64,000 nucleotides of DNA from contig NZ_JABWRY020000004.1 in assembly GCF_014269205.2 (NCBI RefSeq), forward strand, positions 3,531 to 67,530, written 5' to 3'. The DNA comes from Pseudomonas kermanshahensis. GTDB lineage: Bacteria > Pseudomonadota > Gammaproteobacteria > Pseudomonadales > Pseudomonadaceae. Below are positions 49,741-58,222 of the stretch, in pieces (positions within the stretch are counted from its first letter, which is position 1; each line of letters begins with the position of its first letter). Under the pieces are notes generated by a model. That model made no database searches and had not been told where the DNA came from. It saw only the letters and a list, made by a program, of their open reading frames with translations. Made by a program: the position numbers and the translations under genes.

Positions 49741-50624
49741 GCGCGTTTGCGCAAATTCAACCAGGCATCGACGCTATAAATCGCCAAACCCGCCCAGATG
49801 AACATGAACGCCACCAGGGTGCTCGACGACAAATGCTCGTCAAACAGCAACACTGCCTGCAGCAACACCAGCGTCGGCGCCAGGTACTGCAGGAAGCCCA
49901 AGGTGGTATACGGCAGGTGGCGTGCGGCGGCGTTGAAGCACACCAGCGGTACTAGGGTCACTGGCCCTGCCGCCATCAACCACAACGCTTCACTGCTGGT
50001 GTAGAACGCGCCCTGTGCGCTCAGGGCAGCGGGGTGCAGCAACATCCAGCCAAGGGCCAGCGGCACCAACATCCAGGTTTCCACCACCAGGCCCGGCAGC
50101 GCTGCCACCGGCGCCTGTTTGCGGATCAACCCATAAAAGCCGAAGCTCAGCGCCAGCACCAGCGACACCCAGGGCAGGCTGCCCACTTGCCACACCTGCT
50201 GGGCCACCCCCACGGTCGCCATGGCCACCGCCAGCCATTGCAGGCGGCGCAGGCGCTCGCCGAGGATGAGCATGCCCAGCAACACGTTGATCAGCGGGTT
50301 GATGTAGTAGCCCAGGCTGGCTTCGAGCATGCGGCCGTTGTTCACGGACCACACATACGTCAGCCAGTTACCCGCGATCAGCGCGCCGCTCAGGGCGAGG
50401 ATGGCCAGCCTGCGCGGGTTGTTGCGTAATTCGCGCCACCAGCCAGGGTGCTTCCATACCAATAGCAGCAACGAACCGAACAACGCCGACCAGAGCACCC
50501 GGTGGACGATGATCTCCACGGCGGGGACGCTCTGGATGGCCTTGAAGTACAGGGGGAACAGGCCCCAAATGATGTAGGCGCTGAGGCCCAGGATGTACCC
50601 GCGTTGCGGGTTTGCGGCGTGCAT
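49737..50624 (-). CDS. rarD: RarD family EamA transporter
   Basis: A 295-residue RarD protein with ten predicted helices in two EamA halves. The N-terminus (GYILGLSAYIIWGLFPLYFKAIQSVPAVEIIVHRVLWSALFG) is the RarD signature, with FLQYLAPTLVLLQAVLLFDEHL in the last third. RarD was named for chloramphenicol resistance, and the true substrate is uncertain. The stop lies within a TTTTGATCAA palindrome. Confidence 0.92.
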   Translation of the reverse strand: MHAANPQRGYILGLSAYIIWGLFPLYFKAIQSVPAVEIIVHRVLWSALFGSLLLLVWKHPGWWRELRNNPRRLAILALSGALIAGNWLTYVWSVNNGRMLEASLGYYINPLINVLLGMLILGERLRRLQWLAVAMATVGVAQQVWQVGSLPWVSLVLALSFGFYGLIRKQAPVAALPGLVVETWMLVPLALGWMLLHPAALSAQGAFYTSSEALWLMAAGPVTLVPLVCFNAAARHLPYTTLGFLQYLAPTLVLLQAVLLFDEHLSSSTLVAFMFIWAGLAIYSVDAWLNLRKRA

Positions 50625-50688
50625 GCAGAATCCTTGCTTAGGTAGCTAAATAAAGCGACGCCTATTGTAGACAGAGGTCAGCACACAT

Positions 50689-51663
50689 CTAGAACAATTT
50701 CAGCGGTTGTTCATCGAGGGCCGCCATCTGCTCGCGCAGTGCCAGAATTTGGTCGCCCCAGTAGCGCGGTTGGCCAAACCAGGGGAAGCTGCGCGGGAAG
50801 GCCGGGTCGTCCCAGCGACGGGCCAGCCAGGCGCTGTGGTGCAATTGGCGCAAGGCTCGCAAGGGCTCGATCAGGGGCAGCTCGCGTGGGTCGAAGTCGT
50901 GGAACTCGTTGTAGCCGTCGATCAGCTCTGCCAGTTGGCCGAGGCGTTCCTCGCGGCTACCAGCGAGCATCATCCACAGGTCTTGCACCGCTGGGCCCAT
51001 GCGGCAGTCGTCGAGGTCGACGACGTGATACACCTCGTCGCGATGCATCAGGTTGCCGGGGTGCAGGTCGCCGTGCAGGCGCATCACCTTGTGCGGGGTG
51101 CGCGCGTAGATGTCCTCGACCCGCTTCAGCAGGTCGCGGGCGACGGACTCAAAGGCAGGTAGCAATTCCCGCGGTACGAAGTTGCCCTCAAGCAGGGTTT
51201 GCAGTGACGCGTGGCCAAAGTTGTCCACAGCCAATGCTTCGCGGTGCTCGAACGGGCGTGTCGCGGCCACGGCGTGCAGGCGGCCGAGCAACTGGCCGAG
51301 GCGATACAGCTGGTCGAGGTTGCCGGGCTCCGGGGCATGGCCGCCGCGGCGGGGGAACAGGGTGAAGCGAAAACCCTGGTGCTCGAACAGCGTGCGGCCG
51401 TCGTGCTGGAGAGGCGCGACCACCGGCACTTCACAATCGGCAAGCTCAGCGGTGAAGCGGTGCTCTTCGAGGATGGCCTCATCGCTCCAGCGGCCTGGGC
51501 GGTAGAACTTGGCGATCAGCGGCTGCGAGTCTTCGATGCCCACCTGATAGACGCGGTTCTCGTAGCTGTTCAGCGACAGGATCCGGGCGTCGCTGAGAAA
51601 GCCAATGCTTTCCACGGCGTCCAGGACCAGGTCGGGGGTGAGGGTAACGAAAGGGTGAGACAT
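50689..51663 (-). CDS. srkA: Stress response kinase A (YihE-type Ser/Thr kinase)
   Basis: A 324-residue kinase of the YihE/RdoA family starting MSHPFVTLTPDLVLDAVESIGF. The ATP-binding Lys segment is DSQPLIAKFYRPGRWSDEAILEEHRF, the catalytic loop MRLHGDLHPGNLMHRDEVYHVVDLDDCRMGPA gives Asp and Asn, and the DFG-like DLDD follows. In E. coli SrkA limits stress-induced death and acts downstream of Cpx. The frame extends upstream, but only this ATG gives the family N-terminus. Confidence 0.93.
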   Translation of the reverse strand: MSHPFVTLTPDLVLDAVESIGFLSDARILSLNSYENRVYQVGIEDSQPLIAKFYRPGRWSDEAILEEHRFTAELADCEVPVVAPLQHDGRTLFEHQGFRFTLFPRRGGHAPEPGNLDQLYRLGQLLGRLHAVAATRPFEHREALAVDNFGHASLQTLLEGNFVPRELLPAFESVARDLLKRVEDIYARTPHKVMRLHGDLHPGNLMHRDEVYHVVDLDDCRMGPAVQDLWMMLAGSREERLGQLAELIDGYNEFHDFDPRELPLIEPLRALRQLHHSAWLARRWDDPAFPRSFPWFGQPRYWGDQILALREQMAALDEQPLKLF

Positions 51664-51972
51664 GAAGGCTCCGCAGGGGCATGGGGCATAGCGCCCGCAT
51701 TGTAATGACGCTCTGAGCGCCCAGCGTCCCCCAATCGGTTCGCAGGCGCAAGCGATCGAATAGGCACGCTGACCCGCCGGGTACCTAGCATTTCTGCCAG
51801 TACCCACAAAAAGGATGCTGGCTTACTGTCCTGCTCATCGCTCTCGCATATCGGCAGTTGCGCACGAACGGTTCATAGATCCCGGGTTCGCTTGGTCATA
51901 TCGGCCACTGGAGCACCGGGGCGGTTGTCACCTGCGCATGTGCGCGGAGTGGCTTCGACAAGGAGAAGATTC
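51664..51972. other. Upstream region of the DUF1592-type operon
   Basis: This 309-base gap separates srkA (minus) from the exported-protein operon (plus) and must carry both promoters. I see no gene, REP element or clear -35/-10 pair. A strong AGGAGA ribosome site lies at 51961-51966. Confidence 0.4.
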
Positions 51973-54900
51973 ATGCGCCGTCTTGCTGCGTTCGGTCTTG
52001 CTGCACTGCTGATAAGCCTGGTGGGATACATGAGCCTCGCACCTTCGCAGGAGCGCTCGAAAACACGACAGGCAACGCCTGAACAGTGCCAAGCGCCTGC
52101 CTATGAAAAGCCCGCTGCTGGAGAAACCCCCTACAGCCAGGACAGTTTGGTGACCAATGTTGGCAGGGCCTTCCAATGCAAAAACGACAGAGAGGGTACT
52201 GTCGGTGCCTGGCAGTGGTGTAATCAGCCACCTTACTCCCCCGGTGAGGCATTCAACGGTAGCGACCTCTGGCGCGATGCGTGGAACGACCTTGGTGCTT
52301 GTAATGCTCAGCCCCAGACCAACACCCTGGAACTGTCATTCACCACAGTGGCGGGCAAGGTACCGTTCACGGCATCGGCGCAAGGGGTCGGGCCGGCAGG
52401 GCGGCGCAACCTTGAGGTCAGTGGCGTGCTGCGCTGCAAAAAAGAGACGATTCCGTTCTCGGGGCGTTCTGATGAAGTGCTGACTTTGCCTGACCTTCCT
52501 GCCTGCAAGTACGACCTGATCATGAACGAAGCGCAGGGTTACCTGCCGCTGACCACGCCTACCCAGGTCGAATTCAAACCTGACACGCCAGAAAAGATCA
52601 GCTTCGAGGTCAAGTTTCGCCAGCCACTGGACCTGAGCAGGCTAGTAACGCTGCCAGGTGTGAAGGTGGAACTGTTCGCCAGCGGCTTGTATCAACCGCG
52701 GCAAATGGCGATGGGCAACCGGGTGCTTTACGTCGGCTCCAGTGCCATCCCCGTCTACACCTATGAAGCGCGCACGGCCGGGTTCATCTATGCGATCCCG
52801 CTGGACGAGGCCGGTAAGCCAACAGGGGTGTATTTGCTGGCCTCAGGGCTGGAAGAGCCGCATGGCGTGGTGTACCGCGATGGCGACCTGTATTTCTCGA
52901 CCTCCGGCAAGTTGTATCGGGTGCGCAATGTCGATGAGCACTATCGTGATGCTAAGCCTGAAGTGGTGATGAACTTCCCCGCCGACGACACCGCCTTCCC
53001 GCTTGCCCGGCCTGGTCAGCGTATCTGGCACCAGAAGCATCCGTTGCACTTCAACCCGATTGATCCATTGGACAAGGGTCTTTATACCGCCGTCGGTATT
53101 CCCTGCAATACCTGCATCATTCCGCCAGATGGGCGTTACGGCACCGTCTTGCGCTATGACATCGAAAACGCCACCTCGCGGGTGCTGGCCAGAGGCGTGC
53201 GCAACGCGGTCGGCTTCACCTGGCACCCGGACGGCAAGATCTGGTTCACCGATAACAACCGGCAGGGCTACCTGAACTCCGACGAAGTCAACTTGATCAG
53301 CCAGGAAGGGCAGCATTTCGGCGTGCCATATTTCTACGGCCGCGATGTGCCTGGGTTTACCCAGGAGGAATACCAGGAGCCAGGCTCTATCGTGCCGCCA
53401 TTGGCCGATGGGGCGATCGTTTCGGACAAGCCATTGCACCTGCTCAAGCCTGAAGATTATCAGGCGCCCGCCTATGAACTGGGCAGCAACACCGCACCGC
53501 TGGGCATCGAATTCTGGAACGGGTTCTACAACGACGCCGCCAATCTCCAGCGCCTGCTGGTGGCCGTGCATGGCACAGGGATCAAGGCCAGCCCAGGCAT
53601 GGAGCTGCGCATGCTCACAGTCAAGGACGGACGTGAGGTTATCAACCAGATCCCGCTGGTAACGGGTTGGGGAGGCTCGACAGAACACTTCAATGTGTAT
53701 TGCCTGGACGATTCGTGCCTGGGCCGCCCAGTCGACATGTTGCCATTGAGCGACAACTCGCTGCTGGTGTCCGACGACTTGGCCGGGGTGATCTACCGGA
53801 TCACCTTCGACTCCACGCAAGTGATAGGCAAGAGCCTGCTCAAACTGCAACCCACTGCGGCGCCAAGCCCCGAGGTACGGCCACTGATGATCAGTGGCAC
53901 GCTCAAGGGCAGCGATGGACGCAGCCGGCGTTTCGATGTCGCCTGGGGTGAGTCGCCACTGAGCATCAAGGGCCTGGCTGCCGGCACGTATACGGTCACG
54001 CTGGACAACGTCGGTGAGCTGATACCCAGCCAGCGCCAGCAGCAGGTGACGCTGAGTGACTCGCCGAACGCGCAGGTCGTGCAACTCGCCTACATCGAAC
54101 GGCCACCGTTCCAACCCGTCAAGGCCACCGTGGTTGCACCGGCCAAGCCTGCATTCAGTGGCGAGGCGCCGGAGCAATGGGAAGTCACCCTGATCAGCGA
54201 CGGGGAGGCGCAGGTCATCAAGGTGCCATGGGGCAGATCCCATGACGTGCTGCTACCAGTCGGTGAGCACAAATTCAACTTCCCTTACTACCAGGGCGAA
54301 CTGCCTGAGCCGACCCAGCAGGTCGTGAACATCGATGAAGAAAGCCGGGATGCGGTGAAGGTGCAGATGCGCTACCAGCACGTCGCCGAACTCGGCAAAC
54401 AGGTTGTGGCGACCACCTGTGCGAAGTGCCACACCGTGCAGTACTTCCAGGATGCCAACAAGGCCATCAACTGGAGCCTGGCGGGCAAGGAAGCATTGGT
54501 ACAGCAGATCCTCGGCATGAGCGTGAGTGGGCATTGCGATGCGTCTTGCTCGGGGCAGATTGCGGATTACTTCTATGACGAACTGTGGGCCGGCTATCTG
54601 GACCCTGGGCAAGCATACGGCAAGCGGCAACTGCGCCTGCTGACGCGTGACGAGTATGTGAACAGCGTGCACGACCTGTTTGCCGTGCACGTGCAGGCCG
54701 ATGCGTTGCCGGCCGACAAGTTTGATAAAGCGTTCAAATACGTCGGGGAGGCAGATCTGGGGATGATCAACGCCGAAGACCTGAAGACGCTGTATGACGT
54801 GGCGTGGAATGTGGCAGGCAAGGTCGACCCGCAATGGCTGGCTCAGCAGAGCGTCGAAAGCCTCGGCCATCGCGTCTTCCGACGGCCACTGAGCCCGGAT

Positions 54901-56076
54901 GAGTTGAGCCGTTATGAGGCCGTGAAGGCTGACCATGATGATGCCTCGCTGGTCGCAGCATTGCTGTTGTCACCTCACTTCCTGTACCGCTCCGAATTGG
55001 GCGTAACAGATGGCCGGACATCCGGCACCTATCAGTTGACCGCCAACGAACGAGCGACAGCGCTTTCTTACGCAATGCTGGGTACCACGCCGAGTGAAGA
55101 GCTCATGCGCAAAGCCGAACAAGGCCAGCTCGAGACGCCCGAGCAGATGGGGGCGCTGGCTCAGCAGATGCTGATGAGTGAGCAGGGCATCGCACAGTTC
55201 AACCGCTTCATCAGCTACTACATCAAGACCAGCCGCGATATCCAGGAAAAGCCCGGGCTGGCGCCTGAGGTCATCCAGAGCATGCGACAGGAGCAGGCGC
55301 GTCTGGTGGGGGAGGTGCTCAAGAGCGGCGGGGCATTCAATGCACTGTTCAACCCTGGGTATACCTTCCTCAATCAACGGTTGGCAGAACAGTACGCGAT
55401 TGCGGGCGTGACCGGCGACGACATGCGCAAGGTCACGGTCGATGAACGAAGGGGTGGGCTGTTGCACCTGGGCGCTACCCAGGCGGCCACCTCTGACTAC
55501 CAGGCTACCTCTCTGGTCAAGCGCGGCATCATGATCCGTGAGCAGCTGCTGTGCCGGGAGTTCGGTGCGCCGGTCGATGCCGACCCGCAAGAGCCGCAGT
55601 ATCCGCCAAGGGCGATCTCGACGCGCGAACGTTGGGACCTGGTCAACGGTGAGCAGGCCTCGGAGGGCCGTTGCTGGCAGTGCCACAAGTACATGAACGA
55701 CACCGGTTCCAGCATGGAAAACTACGATGCGTCCGGGCGTTATCGCGAAACCGAGCCGGCTTACAACCATGCGCAGTTCCCGGTGCAGGTGAACATTGAT
55801 GCCGCAGGGCCGTTCATCAGCAACACGGGCCTGGAGAACTGGGCAAGCGTCCACAACGTGCGCGATATCGCTCGGCTGCTGCCCACTAACCTGACGGCGC
55901 AAACCTGCATGGCCGACAGCTATTTCCGTTTCATGTTCGGCAACAAAGTGTCTGCAGGGTCGGTGGGCACGTTGAAGGCTGCCGCCGAATCGCTCAAGAC
56001 CAACGGTTCGTTGATCCAGATGATTCGCGAGCTGGCTACCTCACCTGTGTTCCTCAAGCGCCAAGAGGAGAATTGA
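51973..56076 (+). CDS. Exported multidomain dihaem protein: CBM-like, beta-propeller, DUF1587/1595/1592/1588/1585
   Basis: A 1367-residue protein; the ATG at 51973 follows AGGAGA. Residues 1-25 form a signal or anchor (LAAFGLAALLISLVGYMSLA). Residues 39-110 are Cys/Trp-rich (ending DAWNDLGAC) and resemble a chitin-binding-type module. Residues about 230-620 look like an L-sorbosone/glucose dehydrogenase beta-propeller (VKVELFASGLYQPRQMAMG, TWHPDGKIWFTDNNR), followed by two beta-sandwich segments. A haem motif CAKCH lies at 816-820. Then come DUF1587 (RQLRLLTRDEYVNSVHDLF, about 885), DUF1595 (GHRVFRRPLSPDEL, about 965), DUF1592 (LLSPHFLYRSELG onward), DUF1588 (RGGLLHLGATQAATSDY, about 1160) with CWQCH at 1234-1238, and DUF1585. 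This architecture is typical of planctomycetes. It is probably an oxidative polysaccharide-related enzyme, but that is inference. The DUF1552 partner follows after one base. Confidence 0.82.
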   Translation: MRRLAAFGLAALLISLVGYMSLAPSQERSKTRQATPEQCQAPAYEKPAAGETPYSQDSLVTNVGRAFQCKNDREGTVGAWQWCNQPPYSPGEAFNGSDLWRDAWNDLGACNAQPQTNTLELSFTTVAGKVPFTASAQGVGPAGRRNLEVSGVLRCKKETIPFSGRSDEVLTLPDLPACKYDLIMNEAQGYLPLTTPTQVEFKPDTPEKISFEVKFRQPLDLSRLVTLPGVKVELFASGLYQPRQMAMGNRVLYVGSSAIPVYTYEARTAGFIYAIPLDEAGKPTGVYLLASGLEEPHGVVYRDGDLYFSTSGKLYRVRNVDEHYRDAKPEVVMNFPADDTAFPLARPGQRIWHQKHPLHFNPIDPLDKGLYTAVGIPCNTCIIPPDGRYGTVLRYDIENATSRVLARGVRNAVGFTWHPDGKIWFTDNNRQGYLNSDEVNLISQEGQHFGVPYFYGRDVPGFTQEEYQEPGSIVPPLADGAIVSDKPLHLLKPEDYQAPAYELGSNTAPLGIEFWNGFYNDAANLQRLLVAVHGTGIKASPGMELRMLTVKDGREVINQIPLVTGWGGSTEHFNVYCLDDSCLGRPVDMLPLSDNSLLVSDDLAGVIYRITFDSTQVIGKSLLKLQPTAAPSPEVRPLMISGTLKGSDGRSRRFDVAWGESPLSIKGLAAGTYTVTLDNVGELIPSQRQQQVTLSDSPNAQVVQLAYIERPPFQPVKATVVAPAKPAFSGEAPEQWEVTLISDGEAQVIKVPWGRSHDVLLPVGEHKFNFPYYQGELPEPTQQVVNIDEESRDAVKVQMRYQHVAELGKQVVATTCAKCHTVQYFQDANKAINWSLAGKEALVQQILGMSVSGHCDASCSGQIADYFYDELWAGYLDPGQAYGKRQLRLLTRDEYVNSVHDLFAVHVQADALPADKFDKAFKYVGEADLGMINAEDLKTLYDVAWNVAGKVDPQWLAQQSVESLGHRVFRRPLSPDELSRYEAVKADHDDASLVAALLLSPHFLYRSELGVTDGRTSGTYQLTANERATALSYAMLGTTPSEELMRKAEQGQLETPEQMGALAQQMLMSEQGIAQFNRFISYYIKTSRDIQEKPGLAPEVIQSMRQEQARLVGEVLKSGGAFNALFNPGYTFLNQRLAEQYAIAGVTGDDMRKVTVDERRGGLLHLGATQAATSDYQATSLVKRGIMIREQLLCREFGAPVDADPQEPQYPPRAISTRERWDLVNGEQASEGRCWQCHKYMNDTGSSMENYDASGRYRETEPAYNHAQFPVQVNIDAAGPFISNTGLENWASVHNVRDIARLLPTNLTAQTCMADSYFRFMFGNKVSAGSVGTLKAAAESLKTNGSLIQMIRELATSPVFLKRQEEN

Positions 56077-56077
56077 C

Positions 56078-57430
56078 ATGGACATCCTGAAGAGCCGTCG
56101 GCGTTTCCTGATGCAATTGGCTGCGGCGGGTACGCTGTTGCCGCTGAGCAGCAGTGGGTTTGCGAAGTACCTGTTGCAAGAGACGAAGGAGCAGCCTCAA
56201 CTGAAGGTAGTGTTCTTCGTCGTGCCGGATGGGCTTGCAGTCGACTCCTACAGTGGGAGCGCGCACAACAGCGATGGCTTGTGGTTTCCTAAGGCCGCCC
56301 GGAGTGCAGATACCGATACCGGTGATTTCACACTCAACCTAGTCAGCCAGGAACTGGCGGATTATCGCAGCCAGTCGCTTTACCTGCAGGGCTTGATCCT
56401 GGGGCCTGGTAACATTGGCCATGATGGATGGAAATTTGTCTTGCGCGATACGTCAGGAAGCAAGAGCTCTATCGATAGAGTGCTTGGTGATGCCATGCCA
56501 GGTACCCAACCCAGCCATCGCAGTCTGTTCGCCGGGCCTCATGCCGGGATCGACAACACGCCCTGGTACGTTTCGTGGGACGACAACAAGATCAGAACGC
56601 CGCAGCAGGACCCGGTGCGCCTGAACGAATCGGTATTTGGCGGCACCGCCCGCGCGGTACGCGACCTCCAGGTGCGTAACGCCCATGTATTCGACCCGAT
56701 CCGCGCTGATATCGCCGAGCTCCGTGGGCGTCTGGCCGGTGCCCAGCGAGAGAAGCTGGTCACCCATCTTGATTCGCTGGAGCAGGTGGTCAAGGACATC
56801 GAAGGTGCGGTGCCTTCAGACTGCGGGCCACTGACGCTGGACCAGCACCCCATCAGTTCGGCGCAATTCCGTAACCAGGTGCAGCAAAGCCATCATAAGG
56901 TTGTGGCGGCAGCGCTGGCCTGCGGGGTGACCCGTGTCGCAACCGTGCAGATTGGGCGTTCGGCGGAGTCGCTGAACATTCTTGATGTGAGTGCCAGCAC
57001 CAACCCCCATGATTGCGCTCACCGTTATGCCGGCGAGAGAGAATGGCGGGAGTCAAGGCAATGGTATGTGCGACAGGTGAAGCTGTTCATGGACGAGCTC
57101 GCCAAATACGATGACCCGCATGTGCCTGGCGACAAACTGCTCAAGCACACGTTGGTTGTACTCACCAGCGAGATGGCCGACGGTGCTCCGGAGCACATGG
57201 TCGATATGCCGCTGGTACTGATGGGGGGCGCCAGCGGGCTGCTAAATGTTGGTAACGGCAACGGTCGCTATTTCAACATCAAGAGCCAAGGTGATCGTTC
57301 GCACTGGGCCAAGGGTAGCTTGGTTGACATGCAACGCATATGGTCGACCATCGCGCTAGCGGCGGGCACCACGGTGCCCTATCCCGGCGATGTGTCGCCG
57401 GTGACAGGGATCTTCAGCAACGTGTCTTGA
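56078..57430 (+). CDS. Tat-exported DUF1552 (HXXSHH) family protein
   Basis: A 450-residue protein with a twin-arginine signal (KSRRRFLMQLAAAGTLLPLSS). The mature part matches DUF1552: LKVVFFVVPDGLAVDSY, LVSQELADYRSQSLYLQGL, FAGPHAGIDNTPWYVSWD, LTSEMADGAPEHMVDMPLVLMGG and a C-terminal STIALAAGTTVPYPGD. The family signature HXXSHH is present as VQQSHH (residues 268-273), so the first His is Val. In other phyla this family sits beside DUF1592-type cytochrome proteins, as here. Tat export suggests a folded, possibly metal- or cofactor-bearing periplasmic partner. It begins one base after the preceding stop and is convergent with the ModE-like gene two bases downstream. Confidence 0.82.
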   Translation: MDILKSRRRFLMQLAAAGTLLPLSSSGFAKYLLQETKEQPQLKVVFFVVPDGLAVDSYSGSAHNSDGLWFPKAARSADTDTGDFTLNLVSQELADYRSQSLYLQGLILGPGNIGHDGWKFVLRDTSGSKSSIDRVLGDAMPGTQPSHRSLFAGPHAGIDNTPWYVSWDDNKIRTPQQDPVRLNESVFGGTARAVRDLQVRNAHVFDPIRADIAELRGRLAGAQREKLVTHLDSLEQVVKDIEGAVPSDCGPLTLDQHPISSAQFRNQVQQSHHKVVAAALACGVTRVATVQIGRSAESLNILDVSASTNPHDCAHRYAGEREWRESRQWYVRQVKLFMDELAKYDDPHVPGDKLLKHTLVVLTSEMADGAPEHMVDMPLVLMGGASGLLNVGNGNGRYFNIKSQGDRSHWAKGSLVDMQRIWSTIALAAGTTVPYPGDVSPVTGIFSNVS

Positions 57431-57431
57431 T

Positions 57432-58196
57432 TCAGGCCGGTACCCCAAGCAGCACGCTGGAAGGATGGAACTGGACACGTACCGGCTCGCCGGCCAACAG
57501 CTGTTGTTGTGCCAGCCAGTCGGCCTCGGCGAAGGCGCACAAGGTCTGCCCGTTGGCCAGGCTCAGGCGTACCTCGCTGGGGCCTTGGGTATCGGCCAGC
57601 ACTTGCTCAATGGTGGCCGTCAGGCAGTTGCTGCCGGCTTCGACCTCATCGTCGCTGGCCAGCAGCTGTACCCAGCCGGCCTTGAGCAACGCCACCACGT
57701 GGATACCTAGTGTCAGTTCCAGGCGTGCGGTGCTGTCGTGGGTGATCAGCGCATCGATCTCCAGGCCACCACCCAATGCCAGGCTGACGCGATCATGGCG
57801 CCCCTCACGACGAAGGCCGCTGACTTCGCCCTGCAGCTGGTTGCGCGCGCTGGTGCGCAACATCAGGCGCCCGAGCAGGTCGAGGTCGGTGGATTCCTCG
57901 GCGGCTTCGAGCAGCTGCGCCTGCAGGTTCTGCAAGCGCTGGTACAGCCGTAGCACGCGGCCGCCTTCGGCCGACAGGCGTGCGCCACCGCCGCCACGCC
58001 CGCCGGTGCTGCGCTCGACCAGCGGCTGGCTGGCGAGGTTGTTGAGCTCATCGATGGCGTCCCAGGCGGCTTTGTAGCTGATGCCGGCAGCCTTGGCGGC
58101 GCGGGTGATCGAGCCTTGCTCGGCGATGTGCTGGAGCAAGGCAATGCGTTGCGGGCGGCGGGCGATGTGCTGGGTGAGGAGAGCGGGCAGGGACAT
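57432..58196 (-). CDS. ModE-like molybdate-responsive transcriptional regulator
   Basis: A 254-residue protein starting MSLPALLTQHIARRPQRIALLQ. The N-terminal LysR-type winged helix (about 15-85) has GSITRAAKAAGISYKAAWDAIDELNN and the ModE-typical RSTGGRGGGGARLSAEG wing. Two TOBE/Mop molybdate-binding domains follow (SARNQLQGEVSGLRREGRHDRVSLAL and NCLTATIEQVLADTQGPSEVRLSLANG). It should bind DNA when loaded with molybdate and repress molybdate transport. No mod transport genes are in the window, so it acts at a distance. It lies next to comF on the same strand. Confidence 0.88.
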   Translation of the reverse strand: MSLPALLTQHIARRPQRIALLQHIAEQGSITRAAKAAGISYKAAWDAIDELNNLASQPLVERSTGGRGGGGARLSAEGGRVLRLYQRLQNLQAQLLEAAEESTDLDLLGRLMLRTSARNQLQGEVSGLRREGRHDRVSLALGGGLEIDALITHDSTARLELTLGIHVVALLKAGWVQLLASDDEVEAGSNCLTATIEQVLADTQGPSEVRLSLANGQTLCAFAEADWLAQQQLLAGEPVRVQFHPSSVLLGVPA

Positions 58197-58222
58197 GATG
58201 GCGCCTATCTGAGACTGACCCG

